The translations under genes were made by a program, and so were the position numbers. 64,000 nucleotides of DNA from Edaphochlamys debaryana (Eukaryota > Chlorophyta > Chlorophyceae > Chlamydomonadales), in NCBI GenBank assembly GCA_016858145.1, contig JAEHOE010000164.1:124001-188000 (forward strand), in the 5' to 3' direction. This document shows, one piece after another, positions 21,501 through 32,660 of the stretch (its first letter is position 1; the number at the start of each line of letters is the position of its first letter). Below the pieces are notes generated by a model. It searched no databases and was not told the DNA's origin. It worked only from the letters and a program-made list of their open reading frames with translations.

Positions 21501-22157
21501 TCCGTCGGCCGCGGCATGTCGCTCGATCTGCCGCTGCGGCACGACAGCTCCGCCATGCACACCAGCGGCGACCCCGTCGGCAGCTGCGCAGCGCAGAGCT
21601 CCATGCCGCTGCCGGCGGAGATGGGAGCGCTCGGCGGCAGCGGCGGCGCCGGCGGCGGCGGCGCCGGCGGTACGACGCGCCAGGCGCGGTACCTGCCAGA
21701 CGCGCTGGCGTCCCGGCAGGTCCGGCCGCCGCCTCTCTCGCAGGCCCTGCGACAGCAGCAGCAGCAGCCCAAGCAGCAGCAGCAGCCCCTGCCGCAGGCG
21801 TGGGCGCTCGCCGACCAGTCCCCATGGACCTCGGCGCATGCGTCGTTGGGCCATGACGCTGCAGGGGCGCACGCGCCCCCGCCGCTGGCGCACGCACTGC
21901 CTCCCGCCGTGAGATCCGCAGCGTCGCAGGCGGGGCCCCAGCCGGGGACCCAACAGCTGTCCGCTGGCGAAGACCCTATGCAGACGAGCGCTGGGCCGGG
22001 GTCCGCGAGCCAGCAGCGTGCGTGGGAGCAGCAGCAGCAGCAGTCGCAGCATCTCCAGGCCCAGGCCCAGGTGCAGGCGCAGGTCCAGGCCCAGGCCCAG
22101 GCTCAGGCCCAGCTGTCAATTGAGGACCTCTGGCAGAGCATGCTGACCGAGGACTGA
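18580..22157 (+). CDS. Single-repeat Myb/SANT-domain protein, probable transcription factor
   Basis: Four exons: 18580-18936, 19228-19370, 19585-19754 and 20029-22157. All junctions are GT-AG and in phase, giving 932 residues. Residues 80-130 form one Myb/SANT repeat spanning the first intron: W84 and W103 are the conserved tryptophans and F122 replaces the third. It reads KPKEILTLVQLHVRHGNKW, then AVIARSFRHRTD, then KNIFNSALR, with the KN-F-S-LR ending of R2R3-type repeats. The rest is disordered: Ala, Gly, Pro and His tracts, poly-Gln near 21750-21790 and 22030-22045, and a Gln-Ala repeat near the end. The last residues, LSIEDLWQSMLTED, are conspicuously ordered and acidic and could be an activation or docking motif. 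A nuclear DNA-binding regulator is likely; its targets are unknown. A broken paralogue lies at 8547-16725. Confidence 0.85.
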
Positions 22158-22579
22158 TTGCTGCGGCCCTCGGCTTCAGGCTTTTCGTTGGAACAAATTT
22201 CATGATTCCTTGACGCGTTGGGATTTGATGATAGCTTTGGGGCTTCAACGGCAAGCTGCACGGACGCATGGCCTGCGACAAGCCATGCTACTGCTTGCGG
22301 CCCCCGTCTCGTCGAGCCGTTGGGTTCAGGGCACGACGGGACGCTTTGGGATAGAGTTGAGGGCTCCACACCACAGTGCAGTGGAGAAAGATGGCTCGTC
22401 GCATTGGTTGCAACACACAACACACGTCATCAGGGTCAAAGCAGCTTTCCCACGGCACCCCTGCCGCGTCACAAGCATTGCTTTACCGTCATTGCCGAGG
22501 GGTTTTAGTGCGCCAGTTTGATGGCCTTTGGAAGGGGGTTTGGGTTCTAACTGTTGCTTTTGCTGTTTGAGCAGGTGGG

Positions 22580-22584
22580 TGTAA
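22580..22584 (+). terminator. Putative polyadenylation signal of the Myb gene
   Basis: TGTAA, the usual green-algal signal, about 420 bases after the stop codon. A second TGTAA follows at 22643-22647. Confidence 0.5.
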
Positions 22585-22647
22585 GCCAGGCTTATGTGGC
22601 TAGGCTGAGTTATCTTTCATACCCAACGTACAGGCGGTGAATTGTAA

Positions 22648-24884
22648 CCGCCGTGTGACAGCACCGGGGGCACTGAACTGTTTGCGTGTTGGTTGAATTG
22701 CCGGGTCTGCCATTTCCTTGAGTTTTGCAAGAGGCGTGAGGCGGAGTGGTGAGTCAGTTATTTCGGGCGACAGTCTATGCAGAATACAAAGCTTTGCGTG
22801 GGTTTTGGTTGTGGTGTGGACCGTGCGAGGTTCTTTCCGATTCACAACGGCCACTTGCGGCCCATCTGAGAGAGGCTTGCGTGGGCTTGGGGTTTCTCTT
22901 TGGGGTTTCGGAGATGTGCGACCAGGATCAGTCGGACGGGACGATAGGGTGGGAGGGTGGGTGCAAAGCTCTTGTGCGGAGAGGGACGAGGGAAGCGGAG
23001 GGTAGGGAGTGGAAAGGAGAGGAGGGGGGACAGGCGGGCAGGAGTGGTGAAGGAGAGGGATGCGTAGAGGGATGAAGGAGAGGGACGGGAAGAGGGATGA
23101 GGGAGGGATTGCGCGCCTGAGTTCGCGGCGAGGCTTTATCTAGCGCCGTGTTGGCAACATGCCTTATGACGGCGCTTCCTCTTTGTGTCTAGCGTCAGCT
23201 TGGGTCTGATGGACCTTTTTATCAAGCGTCCCGTCACGTCTTGAAGTGTGTTGGGTGTCAACGGGCCGTTTGTTGGGGCCTGCGAACGTTGTGCTGTGTT
23301 CGGTTTGTGCTGGGATACAAGGGTGGTGGTTGTTGGCTTGGCTTGAGGTTACCGGTTCCCCCCGTTCGGCCTGGCGCTAGCTCGGTGTGGACATCGGATC
23401 GGTGGATCCTGGACTCAGTGCCCGGTCGTGCTCGTGAAGAGTTGTGTGATCTGAAGTGGTAAAGGCCGGTGAAGTGGCATGTGCGAAGACGTGAGGGTGT
23501 GAAGGGGGTTGCGCCGTTTAAGTTTGCGCACCAGGTTGGCTTGAGGTCTTTGGTATGCGCAGCCTATCAGTCGAAGCCCTGTTGCTTTGTTGACGCCAAG
23601 CGTCATGCTGGCTGCTCTGCTGCCCCTTTGTGCAGTTGGTTTACGTGCCTGTTTATGGCATGCCACAAAACCCAATGAACCTAGTGCACAGCCCCCGCCA
23701 AGCCTTTTGGCGGAGGTTGCTGGCCTGTTCCGCCCTTGCCCCTGGGGCGCGCTTTGCTTGGCGCTTGCGCCCGCACTAGCAGTCTGGCTATGGGAAGCGT
23801 GCACTGTTGTTAGGTACCAGGAAGATTCGGGGGCTTACACATTGCTCACGCATTCTGTGTGTGCAACCCATACCAGTTGCCACCGTCTGCGTCTGCACGT
23901 GGGAATCCCCTTGACCCCTGGAACCGTCCTACTTGTTGTCCCTTTTACCGCAAATACCTTTCTTAGGCCTCGGTGGGTTGGCAAATCTATCCCCCAGGTC
24001 ATTGTGTGATGTGAAGCTGCCACTTTGTTTGCGGACCGTGAAGAAGAAATCCATTCGGCTCGATGATCGGTTGTGATTGTGGCCTGTGCACCGCTGTGTG
24101 GTGCGTGTGTGGACCCCCGCCGTGTGCTGCTTTGTGGTGGCAACGTTGCAGGGGCTGGTGTGATGGAAGGCGTCGCCTAGGACCGGATTGGGAGACTCAG
24201 GTGGGGGGCGACGTGGTGCGTTGTGGAGGGATGCTGGGGCGGTGATAAGCCGAGCCCTGCAGGCCCTACCCGTCGGTTTCCGTGAGCTTGCGTGGCGATA
24301 CCCGAGAAGGCAAGGTAGCGCGCGCATGTGTGGGGGCTGGTGCCCCCCATGTCTGAGTGTCGCATCGGGCCTGGCAGGCGCCAGAGATAGGCCAGAGTCT
24401 GTGGAAGCGGTGGTGTCCGCACGAGTTCCCCGCCGTCGCGTTGTGCAGAGCTGAAAGGTGCCGGAGTTGCGTGTGACTTGTTGTTGTAAGAGGCAGCTGC
24501 AAAGCCCGGCCGACTTCATGCGCTGCCTTCTGCAGACGCAAGGCTGGGTGCAGGCCGACGCGACCGGGCGACGGCCGCAGCCAGAGATCAGCCGTGGCTT
24601 AGACCCCGTACATGCGGCGAATCCTGGCTAGCCTCCACCTTCGAAGCGGCAGCTACTGTTGTGCTGAGTAGGTGGCCCTGCTGAATGCGAGCTGCGCGGA
24701 GCCTACGCCCGATAGCTCTCGCCCCACTGCCATGAAGCTGTTCGACAGTGTGCCACCGTACCGACAGAACCGCTCGTCGTGCAGGGCACACGAGCTGCGC
24801 TAACCCCCTGCCCGGGGGGCCAGACCCGGCTTGACCCCTACCCAACCGAGACGCTGCGCCAAACCAGGCCGCGCCAGCCCCTTC
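22648..24884. other. Intergenic, no gene recognised
   Basis: Lies between the convergent Myb and RPL4 genes. It contains a purine-rich stretch of GAGGG-type repeats at about 22975-23110. Open frames here are short and show neither splice structure nor domains. Confidence 0.5.
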
Positions 24885-24889
24885 TTACA
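24885..24889 (-). terminator. Putative polyadenylation signal of RPL4
   Basis: TGTAA on the minus strand (TTACA on plus), about 380 bases downstream of the RPL4 stop codon. Confidence 0.5.
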
Positions 24890-25267
24890 GGACGGCCAAG
24901 AGGCCCCGCAAACGGCGATGCAATATGGCTTGTCTGTCCGCACGCACCACCCCCGCAACACCGCTCAACCCCGCCTCGTCACGCCCGCCGAAAGCGACGC
25001 CGACCCAGCCCACAGACCCCGACCCACAGCCGAGCCCCGCGCCATTCCGCACGAGACCCAAGCCCTAGGCCGCTGCCGCCAGACTGCACCGTCGCCACTC
25101 CACGACGGCCGAGGCCGCGCAAGTAAGGCCCCGATCGGCCCGCCCGCGCGGCGGCGGCCAGCGCCCCGCGCCGCAGCCCGCGTCGCCTGCCGCGCCGCTG
25201 CTGCTGCTTTCGCTCCGCCCAGCCTCCGCGAGAAGGCCCAGCCACAGAAGACAGATAGAGGACGCGC

Positions 25268-28200
25268 TTAGGCGGCCTTGACCTGCTTCTGCACGGTGAT
25301 CCAGCGGGTGAACTGGTCGTAGTCCTCGCCGGCGTACTCCGAGTCGACAAGCATCTGTAGAAGACACGAGGGACAGCCAGGGCGGGGGGCAGGATACAGG
25401 TTAGCGACAAGGGAAAAGCGCAGGTACCGTAGATCGGTTGGGACGAGGCTTGAGCTGCAGGGCTAGCACGGCTAGGGAGCATGGGCCGGACATGCCGTGC
25501 ACAAGTGCCCAAGGCCCCCAGATCCGCACCGCTCCCACGTATCCCACCTTCTTGTAGAAGTCCTTGCCGATGGCCTTGATCTTCTTGTCCTTCTTGCCGC
25601 CGGTGGCGATGCCCTTGGCGATCTTCTCCAGCTTGGCGGCGCGGGCGGCGCCCTTCTTGGCCGAGCGGGTGATCTCCACGCGGCGGGCCACCTGCACGGA
25701 TGGGTCGAACCTTGGGAAGAGCACGGTGCGAGAGCGAGTCGCGTGCTGTAGGGGCCCCAGCCCACTCGGCCATCTGCCACAGCCTGCATTCATGCACAGC
25801 CCCTGGGCCCACTCAGGCCCGCCCCAGGCCCAGGCCCGCCCAGTCCGCACCTTGGCGTAGGGGTTGAGCTTGAGCATGGCGCCCAGGTTGCGCAGGGGGT
25901 TCTTCTTGAGCGGCGCGTGCTTGGGGCCGGCGGACTTGGCCGGGCGGATGACCGACTGGATCTCGTCCGAGTTGATCAGGCGGGTCAGGTCGCTGTTGGT
26001 CATGCACGAGCGCGGCACCTGCGGCACGGCGGTGGCGTGAGGGGCACAGAAGGTTAGCAGCCGGTTTCTACCCCACGCCGGCGTCTAGACGCTGCGCCTG
26101 CCTCCCCGCAGCGCCCCAGACCCTGTGCATGATGGCGCCCCCTCCCCTTCCCCTGCACTCCCCGTCCCTTCCTCCAGAAGCCCTTCTTGACCTCCGACTC
26201 CCCCCGGCCCTCCCCCCGCTTCCCTCTTTCTGCTCCCCACCTTGAAGCCCTTCTTGACCTCCGACTCCGTGGTGGCGGTGCCGAAGATCTTGTCCAGCTT
26301 CTCGAAGGCGGACTTGGACCAGATGCAGAAGCGGCCCAGGTGGCCACCGGGGGCCAGCTGCGGAGAGGCGGGGGGAAGACGGGTTTGGGTCAGCAGGGGG
26401 CCAAACGATGGGCCAGGTGCCGAATATGCCATCAGAACTAGCAGTGCAGCAGCAGCAGCAGCAGCCTGCCAGCCCTCACCACCACAGCACCCGTCACGTG
26501 CTAGCTTGCCGCGGACTTCCTCTCTGCCTTCCCCCCGGTCCCCAGCCTCCTGACGGTCCACCTGCTGAGGCCCCCTCTCCCCCACCCTCCCTTCCCTCGC
26601 TCCGCCCTGCTCCGCACCTGCAGCAGGTTCAGGCGGTCCACCGAGGTCACCTCCACGCCCGGCAGGTTGCGGAAGGCCTTGGAGATGCCCTCATCGCTGG
26701 CGAACACCACCAGGGGGCCACGGCGCATCACGTAGCGCCGGTTGCGCATCTTGCCTGCGGGCGGGCGGGGGCGGCGAGGGGAGGGGGGAGGGCATTGAGG
26801 ACGCAGCGCAGCAAAGTAGGGGTAGGGAGGGAAGGCGGACAGGACAGAAGCGCTGATGGCGTCTGTTGCGCTGTGGAGTGGGCTGCGATCCGGACCGAGG
26901 GCGCTGAAGCCATGGACTCAGGCGTCGCTGAGCCCAGCACGTCCGCGCCAGTGCTGTGCGCCTTTTTGCTCTGTTGCTTGGCTCAGCGCTTCCGATGACC
27001 TCTGCCCAGCCCGCCGGCTCCCTCCCGCGCCGTTCGCTCGCCAACAGCTAGAGCACGCTGCGGCGGGCCGGCGCATTTGCTGAGGGGGCCACGGTTTCGA
27101 GCTCCAGCCCAATCGACGGACAATTCGCCGGCCCGCCGCACGGCCGCTGCTCCGAGACTGTAGGCCCCCGCAGGTTCCCCTTGCGGAGCAGCCTGCCACA
27201 GGAGCAGCGCGCCTTGCCCTCGCCGCCCTCGCCGGCGAGCGTGGGGCCTCCGCAATTACCGCTGCCGCCCCGGGCGCGCAACCTGGGCAGCGGCTTCCGG
27301 TGAGGCCGGAGCTCGAGCTCCCAAGGCGCCTGCTCCCGCGCGGGCCGCTCAGTCTCCGGCTTAGGCCAACCCGGCTCCCCCCTGAGCTGGTCCCAGAGAG
27401 TGCTCAACACCCCGGGGCTGCCGCCGCTGGGCGCGCCGTCGCTGATCGCAGCCGCCGCAGCTGCAACGTTGCCGCCGCCGTGGCTCCCGCCAGCGGCCGC
27501 TTAGCAGCCCTCCGTGGCTGCTGCTCGCCCAGGTGGGGTCCAGGGCGCCGCTCCAGCCTCCATGAGGCCGCCGCTGGGCAGCCGCCGGTCAAGTCCGGCT
27601 GAGGTCCAGCTGGCGCCAGAGCCTCCGCCGTGAGCCTTGCTTGAGGGCACGCAAGGCACGCACCTATTGCCATCCCCCTTCCCCAAGCAAGGGCCTAGTC
27701 CCTTGAACCCGCCCCCCGGTTCCCCGATGGTGTTTCGTGGGCGCGGTGAGGAGCTCACCCTTGCCGGCGCGCAGGGCCTTGGACTCCTTGCTCTTCTCCA
27801 CGTCGGGCAGGGCGCCGATCTTCTTCAGGATCTCCAGCGCCTTGGACGTCTTCTTCACGCCCTCCACGGCGTCGCTCAGCACCAGGGGCACCTCGGGCAC
27901 CTATTGCACCAAAATTGGGGTCGCGGGGGCTGAGCCGGCGTGCCGGCTGTCCACCCCTGTCCATCCCTGCCCGGCTGCCCCCCCCCCTTGATCAACCCCT
28001 TCCCCCGACAGCGCTCCGCGCCGACGTGTCCCGCGCAGTCCCAGGCTGTTGCGCTCCGCACCTGCTCGATGCGGTGGCCGCGGGCCAGCACCAGCGAGGG
28101 CAGGGCCGAGGCAGCCAGAGCGGAGCACACGGCGTAGCGCTTCTGGTTGACGTTCACCTTGCGGTGCCAGCGGCGCCAGACCTGGGGGGAAGAGGGGAGG

Positions 28201-28807
28201 GAATCGGCACCGAATGAAATGACCCCGAGCTGCCATCACGCCAGCGCCGAGCAGGTGCAACTGCTCAAACTAAGAACAGAGCTTGAATTAATTGCAAGAC
28301 GCGCAGCGACGCACGCGCTTGGAGAATGCCCCCCAGCGTCGATCGGACGTGCCCCGCTCGCAGGAGACAAGCCCACAAACTCGTCCAAGCGCTATTCATA
28401 GATACTACTTCCAGTAACACATCAGGGAGTTTTGCGAGAGAGCGTCCGAGCGGGCCATCGCCGACCGCGCCGCCAAACAAGTTGCGCACCTTGGTGGGAG
28501 CGAACATGCGGCCACCGCGGCACATGTTGCCGAAGGCACCCTGACCGGCGCGGTGGGTACCGCCACCGGGCACACGGGGGATACGCGACACGGCGCGGCC
28601 AGTGCCCCAAGACTCGGCCGCGGTCTGGTGGCCGGCCTTCACGAACACGGCGTACGCCTGGCGCTTGTTCTTGGCCATGTTGGTGTGGATGGTGCGCACG
28701 ATATCGGGGCGGATAGGCGCGGTGAAGACGGCCGGCAGGGCCGTCTGCTCCGCAGCCTCGCCGGAATCGACATTGATAACCGAAACAAGAGGCCTGGCGG
28801 CGGCCAT
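25268..28807 (-). CDS. RPL4: 60S ribosomal protein uL4 (RPL4)
   Basis: Eight exons (minus): 28807-28490, 28181-28062, 27900-27759, 26754-26618, 26357-26241, 26018-25851, 25691-25548 and 25354-25268. All junctions are GT-AG and in phase; the protein has 410 residues, normal for eukaryotic uL4. It starts [20 protein letters not shown]. Family marks are the loop [20 protein letters not shown] that reaches the peptide exit tunnel, [11 protein letters not shown], then [54 protein letters not shown] and the eukaryotic extension with [17 protein letters not shown]. It is a structural protein of the large cytosolic ribosomal subunit. Ribosomal protein genes are normally highly expressed. The third intron (26755-27758) is the longest at 1004 bases. 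Confidence 0.97.
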
Positions 28808-30402
28808 TTTGGTTGTTTGTGCCTACGTGCCGACGCGGCGGAAAGAGGGAGGGCCAGGCGCGAGGGGGCGCCACTAACCCGCTCGCGAGCAGTCCCATGC
28901 CACTCGTACGGCAATGCGCGACTGGTGCGCGTTTCGCGCGTTGCTTGCCGCAGAAGCTGTGTCTGTGTGATACGCGCCTTAGTTAGGCCAAGCTTGCTAT
29001 CCAGAGCTCTTCCACGTGCCTTGCGCTTGCCCATCTCGTCTCGCGGCCTGCGCGACCCCTTGCCGCCAAAACAGAGCTGCAAGAGCACACGGGGGATAGC
29101 TTCAGATAGGGCTGTCCCGGACGTTCCTGTACACCAGCGGAGGAGCTCCCCGTGGCCTGTGGCTGGGTCCCCAGCACCGGCTCCCGCCGGCTCCCGCCGC
29201 CCCCCCTCGGCCTCCGAGTGGATCAGGGCGGAGCTTCAAGCTGAGCGGCGCGTGTCAACGTGCGCCCTGTGCCTCGCTGCTGCCTCCGTCCAGCCCCCCG
29301 CGGGGCTACGGCCTTCGGTAGCACGTCTTAACCAGCAAGCTCTGGTGAAGGCGATCGCCTCCAGGAGTGCGCGGAGCACCTGCCTCCCCGCCCCTCCTGC
29401 GGAGCAGGCCCACCCTGGCCTCCCGTGACGGCATGCCTCTCCTGCAGCGGGCGGTAGCCTGACGATTGTGTACCTGGGTCCTTACAGCTGCGCATGGCGT
29501 GAGTGCGGTCTGGCCTTGCCCGATTACCACGGGGGGGGGGGGGCACGCACCCGGTGGGGACAATTGACATGTGTCGGCAGCTTTGGCTGTAGGAACCTGG
29601 ATCCATGGGCCGCCACCATGGGACAGCTCCTGCAGCGGGCCTCCCGCGTGGGGGCGCTGCTGGCCCTGCGGCGGCTCAGAGCTTGCCAGGGCAGGAAGGA
29701 ACCGGGCTGGTGACCGGCGTCGAGCGTCAGCACGGCGGCGCCTCTACAACCCACTTGTGGCTTCCTCCGCGCCTATGCCTGTGTAACAGCTCTGCGCCTA
29801 TACCGGCGTCTGTAGATGCCTCAAAGCTTTGGAAGGGCAGGGGAGCCGAGGGCCGGGGTTCCTGGGGGGGGGGTCGTGTGGGGCCGCCCCCGGGGGCCAC
29901 CCCCGACCCACATGGAGGCATGACTAAGCTTTCCTTGGCAGGGCAGCCGAGGGCTGGGGTTGGGGGGGCGTGGCGAGTGGTCGGTGGGGTCGTGTGGGCC
30001 TGTGTGGCAACCCCCGGGGAACTCGCCATTTCTGCCCAAACCCTCGCTACCCCGGGGAGTCTCAGGCGCGGTGACTAGCCGGCCGGCCTTACCCTTGTGC
30101 GTACGAGGCCCAGGTGAGCCGGGGAATGGCGGGGGAAGGCGGTCCGGGAGCGCTGCGGCACGGTTTCCCGCCAAAGCGGCAGCCGCCGCGATCCGCCCCC
30201 CGCTCGCACCGCTGCCGGCTCAGGTGAGGTTGCAGCTCAGAGCATAATCTACTTCTATTGCTCCCTAGCTGGCCTGGGCAGTCTCTTGGCGCGAACTCGC
30301 ACAAAGCCCAACCTCGCTGCCGCGCAAGAGCTCCGTCGTGCCGCTCTTCGCAGCAGCAGCGCCGCGACGCGCGAGCGCCACCGTAGCTAGCCTGGTGTAG
30401 CG
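28808..30402. other. Divergent intergenic region with a 100-base tandem duplication
   Basis: Upstream of both RPL4 (-) and the gene at 30403 (+), so it should hold both promoters. About 100 bases are imperfectly duplicated in tandem, starting near 29825 and 29927: AAGCTTT, GGGCAGGG-AGCCGAGGGC, then a G-rich run and TCGTGTGGG. A homopolymer of about 13 G lies near 29530. No TATA box was identified with confidence. Confidence 0.45.
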
Positions 30403-31643
30403 ATGCTGGCGTGGCAGGGCGGCTCGCGCCGGCGGGCAAAGAAGGCCGGCCGACAGAGCGCCTTCGCGACGGGAGCCCTGCGTGGCGCGGCCGCGGGCCT
30501 CCACCCCGGCCTGGACCCCCTTGCTGCCCGGCGCCACGCTGCTGCGCGGTTCGACGGGCAGGGAGCAACAGGTGCGAGGGCCGGCTGTGGGCAGGGAAGC
30601 CAGCATTGGGTGCGTGGTGGGGCGCTGTTTCGAACATCCCCCCTCCTGCTGACCCAACTCCCGTGCCTTCCCACCTCTTCCCCACATCCGCAGGGCCGTA
30701 TCAAGCCCCAGGGCACCGGGGCCTGACCGCAGGCGGGGGAGCACAGGCCGCAGCTCCTCCTCGCACTGCGGTCCGCGGCAACAGCGCCGCCGCCCTCTCC
30801 CTCGACGTGTTTGGGCTCCTCAGCGACGCACGGGCCCTTGCGCCCAAGCGGCTTGCGGCCTCTGCTGCTGCGGCCGGCGCCTCCGGTGTTGGCGGCGGTC
30901 CCCTGGGCCCGGCAGCCAAGCGGCCCAGGACCGGGGGGGCGCCGGAGCCAGCAGCGGACGGGGTGGAGGAGGGGGAGGGGGAGGGGGGCCGTGGGGACGA
31001 CGGGTACGAGGAGGAGGGAGCTTGGGGCCGGGGGGAAGGATGGGACGATGGGGAAGAGGGTGAGGACGGGGAGGACCAGGAGGATAGTGAAGCGGCTGCG
31101 ATGGCAGCAGGGACGCATGCAACCGCGACGGCGGCAGAGACGAGAGCAGCGGCGGCGGCGGCGGCAGCAGCGGTGGACGAGGAGCAGGAGGAGGAGCAGG
31201 AGGAGGAGGGGGAGGAGGAGAGGCACGCAGCCTCACTCGGCCCAGGCGCCGCGGCTGCGGCTTGGGAGCACGAGGACGACCCTTGGGAGGCTGCGGCGCA
31301 GTACGCGCCGAGCGGCCCCGCTGGCGATGGCGGCGGCGGCTACAGCAGCCACGCCGGTGCTCAGCTGGCGGTGGGCCGCAGGCCACCTGCTGGCAACAGC
31401 TTCCCCCGCCCAGCAGCCCTGACGGCCCCAGTGCCCCTGGTGGTTGGGGGCACTGCCTCAGCGGCGGCGGCTGCTACGGCCGGAGGGCGGAGCCTGGGCG
31501 TGCGACTGGCTGGGCCCTTGCCGGGGCTGGGGCTGGCGCCGCCGCCTGCAGCGCCCGGCGGCTGGGGCGGCGGCCGCAGCGGCGGCGGCGCCGGCCGCCA
31601 GGGCCGTCGGCCCGGGCCGGCAAGCCTCGACCTACTGCTGTGA
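30403..31643 (+). CDS. Acidic low-complexity protein, function unknown
   Basis: Two exons, 30403-30571 and 30694-31643, with a GTGCGA donor and CCGCAG acceptor in phase; 372 residues. The N-terminus is basic (RRRAKKAGR at residues 9-17). The middle contains AAKRPRTGG, a possible nuclear localisation signal. A long acidic stretch of Glu, Asp and Gly at about 30961-31100 and an EEEQEEEGEEE run near 31180-31225 follow. The C-terminal third is Ala/Gly/Pro-rich and ends SLDLLL. No enzymatic motif was seen. Composition would suit a chromatin or RNA-associated nuclear protein, but that is only a guess. The single intron that joins two open frames supports a real gene. Confidence 0.55.
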
Positions 31644-32660
31644 GACGATCGAAAACAGTTGAAGTAGTGGCAAGCGCACTGCGCAAATGGTAGTGAGCCA
31701 GTGAGTAGTGAAGGGGGGTTGGGGTGCGTGGGCGCTTGCCTAGGCCAGCGCTCGGTTGGGGGGCGTGCTCACTGTTTAGGCCCTGGAGGGTGGGAACTGC
31801 GCGCGGGAATGAAGGAGCTGCCGGGGTGGCAAGCTGTGCTGGCAGCTGCGTGGGGTTCTTGGGGTTCCTGGTTGGCCTCTGTGGTGGTGTTGCGGGTTCA
31901 GCGCTGCTGCTACGTGCTGCCTACAAGGCTGCAGTACTGAGGAATTCAACGAAGCGGATGTCGCCTGGTCCTGGTAGGGAGCCGGCGACGGCGGACGTGA
32001 TCTCCCGGAGTACCGTGGGGTGCGGAATGCGAACGTGTGCGGATGTCAGGGCCGGGTCGATCGCTATCCGGGTAGGTGCGCAGTGAAGAACGCCGGGATC
32101 AGCCGAGGGCTGAGGAGCGGTACGTTCGTTCTGGCAATCCATAGAGCCGATGTGAGCTTGGTCCTGCAAACATCCTGTGGTATGTATCCGGGAGGACTGA
32201 CTCAAGGACGTGGCGCAGGCAACACGCCTGACTGCGCGCGTGGCTGGAGGTGGTGGGGGTGGGGTTGGGGTGGGGCATTATATACTGTCCCGGCAACCAG
32301 GAGAGCGGGGTTGCGGAACCAGGGTGCTTTGCTGGGCTGGGCTAGAGCGGCGCGACAGGGGGCCGGCAGACGGACGAATCGTGACGCCGTACCCAACGAA
32401 GTACAGCGCTCATTCCTGACTGCTGAAGCAAGATGCAATGGCAAGCGAGGAACATGCGTCCCTGACTGCATTCATGATACATAGCATGTGTGGCTGGCGG
32501 TGATACGCGCGTTCATAATTCGGCTGACAAGCAATGCGGTGCCGGTGCCTCCGCCACCACAAATGACCGGCCAGCTGCTGACTGCGGTGCTGCTTTGGCA
32601 CGGTAGCAGCCATTGGAGGCCTGCAGAGCTGGACGCGCTGGACACGCTGAAGCGTGACCG
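31644..32660. other. Intergenic, no gene recognised
   Basis: About 1 kb between two plus-strand genes. No frame, repeat or RNA gene stood out. It probably contains the promoter of the SBP-box gene. Confidence 0.45.

Noticed and set aside
20117..22052. Long minus-strand open frames opposite the Myb exon, and similar antisense frames across 45-64 kb
   Set aside because: They are antisense shadows of GC-rich codons. The plus or minus gene models with splice sites explain the sequence.
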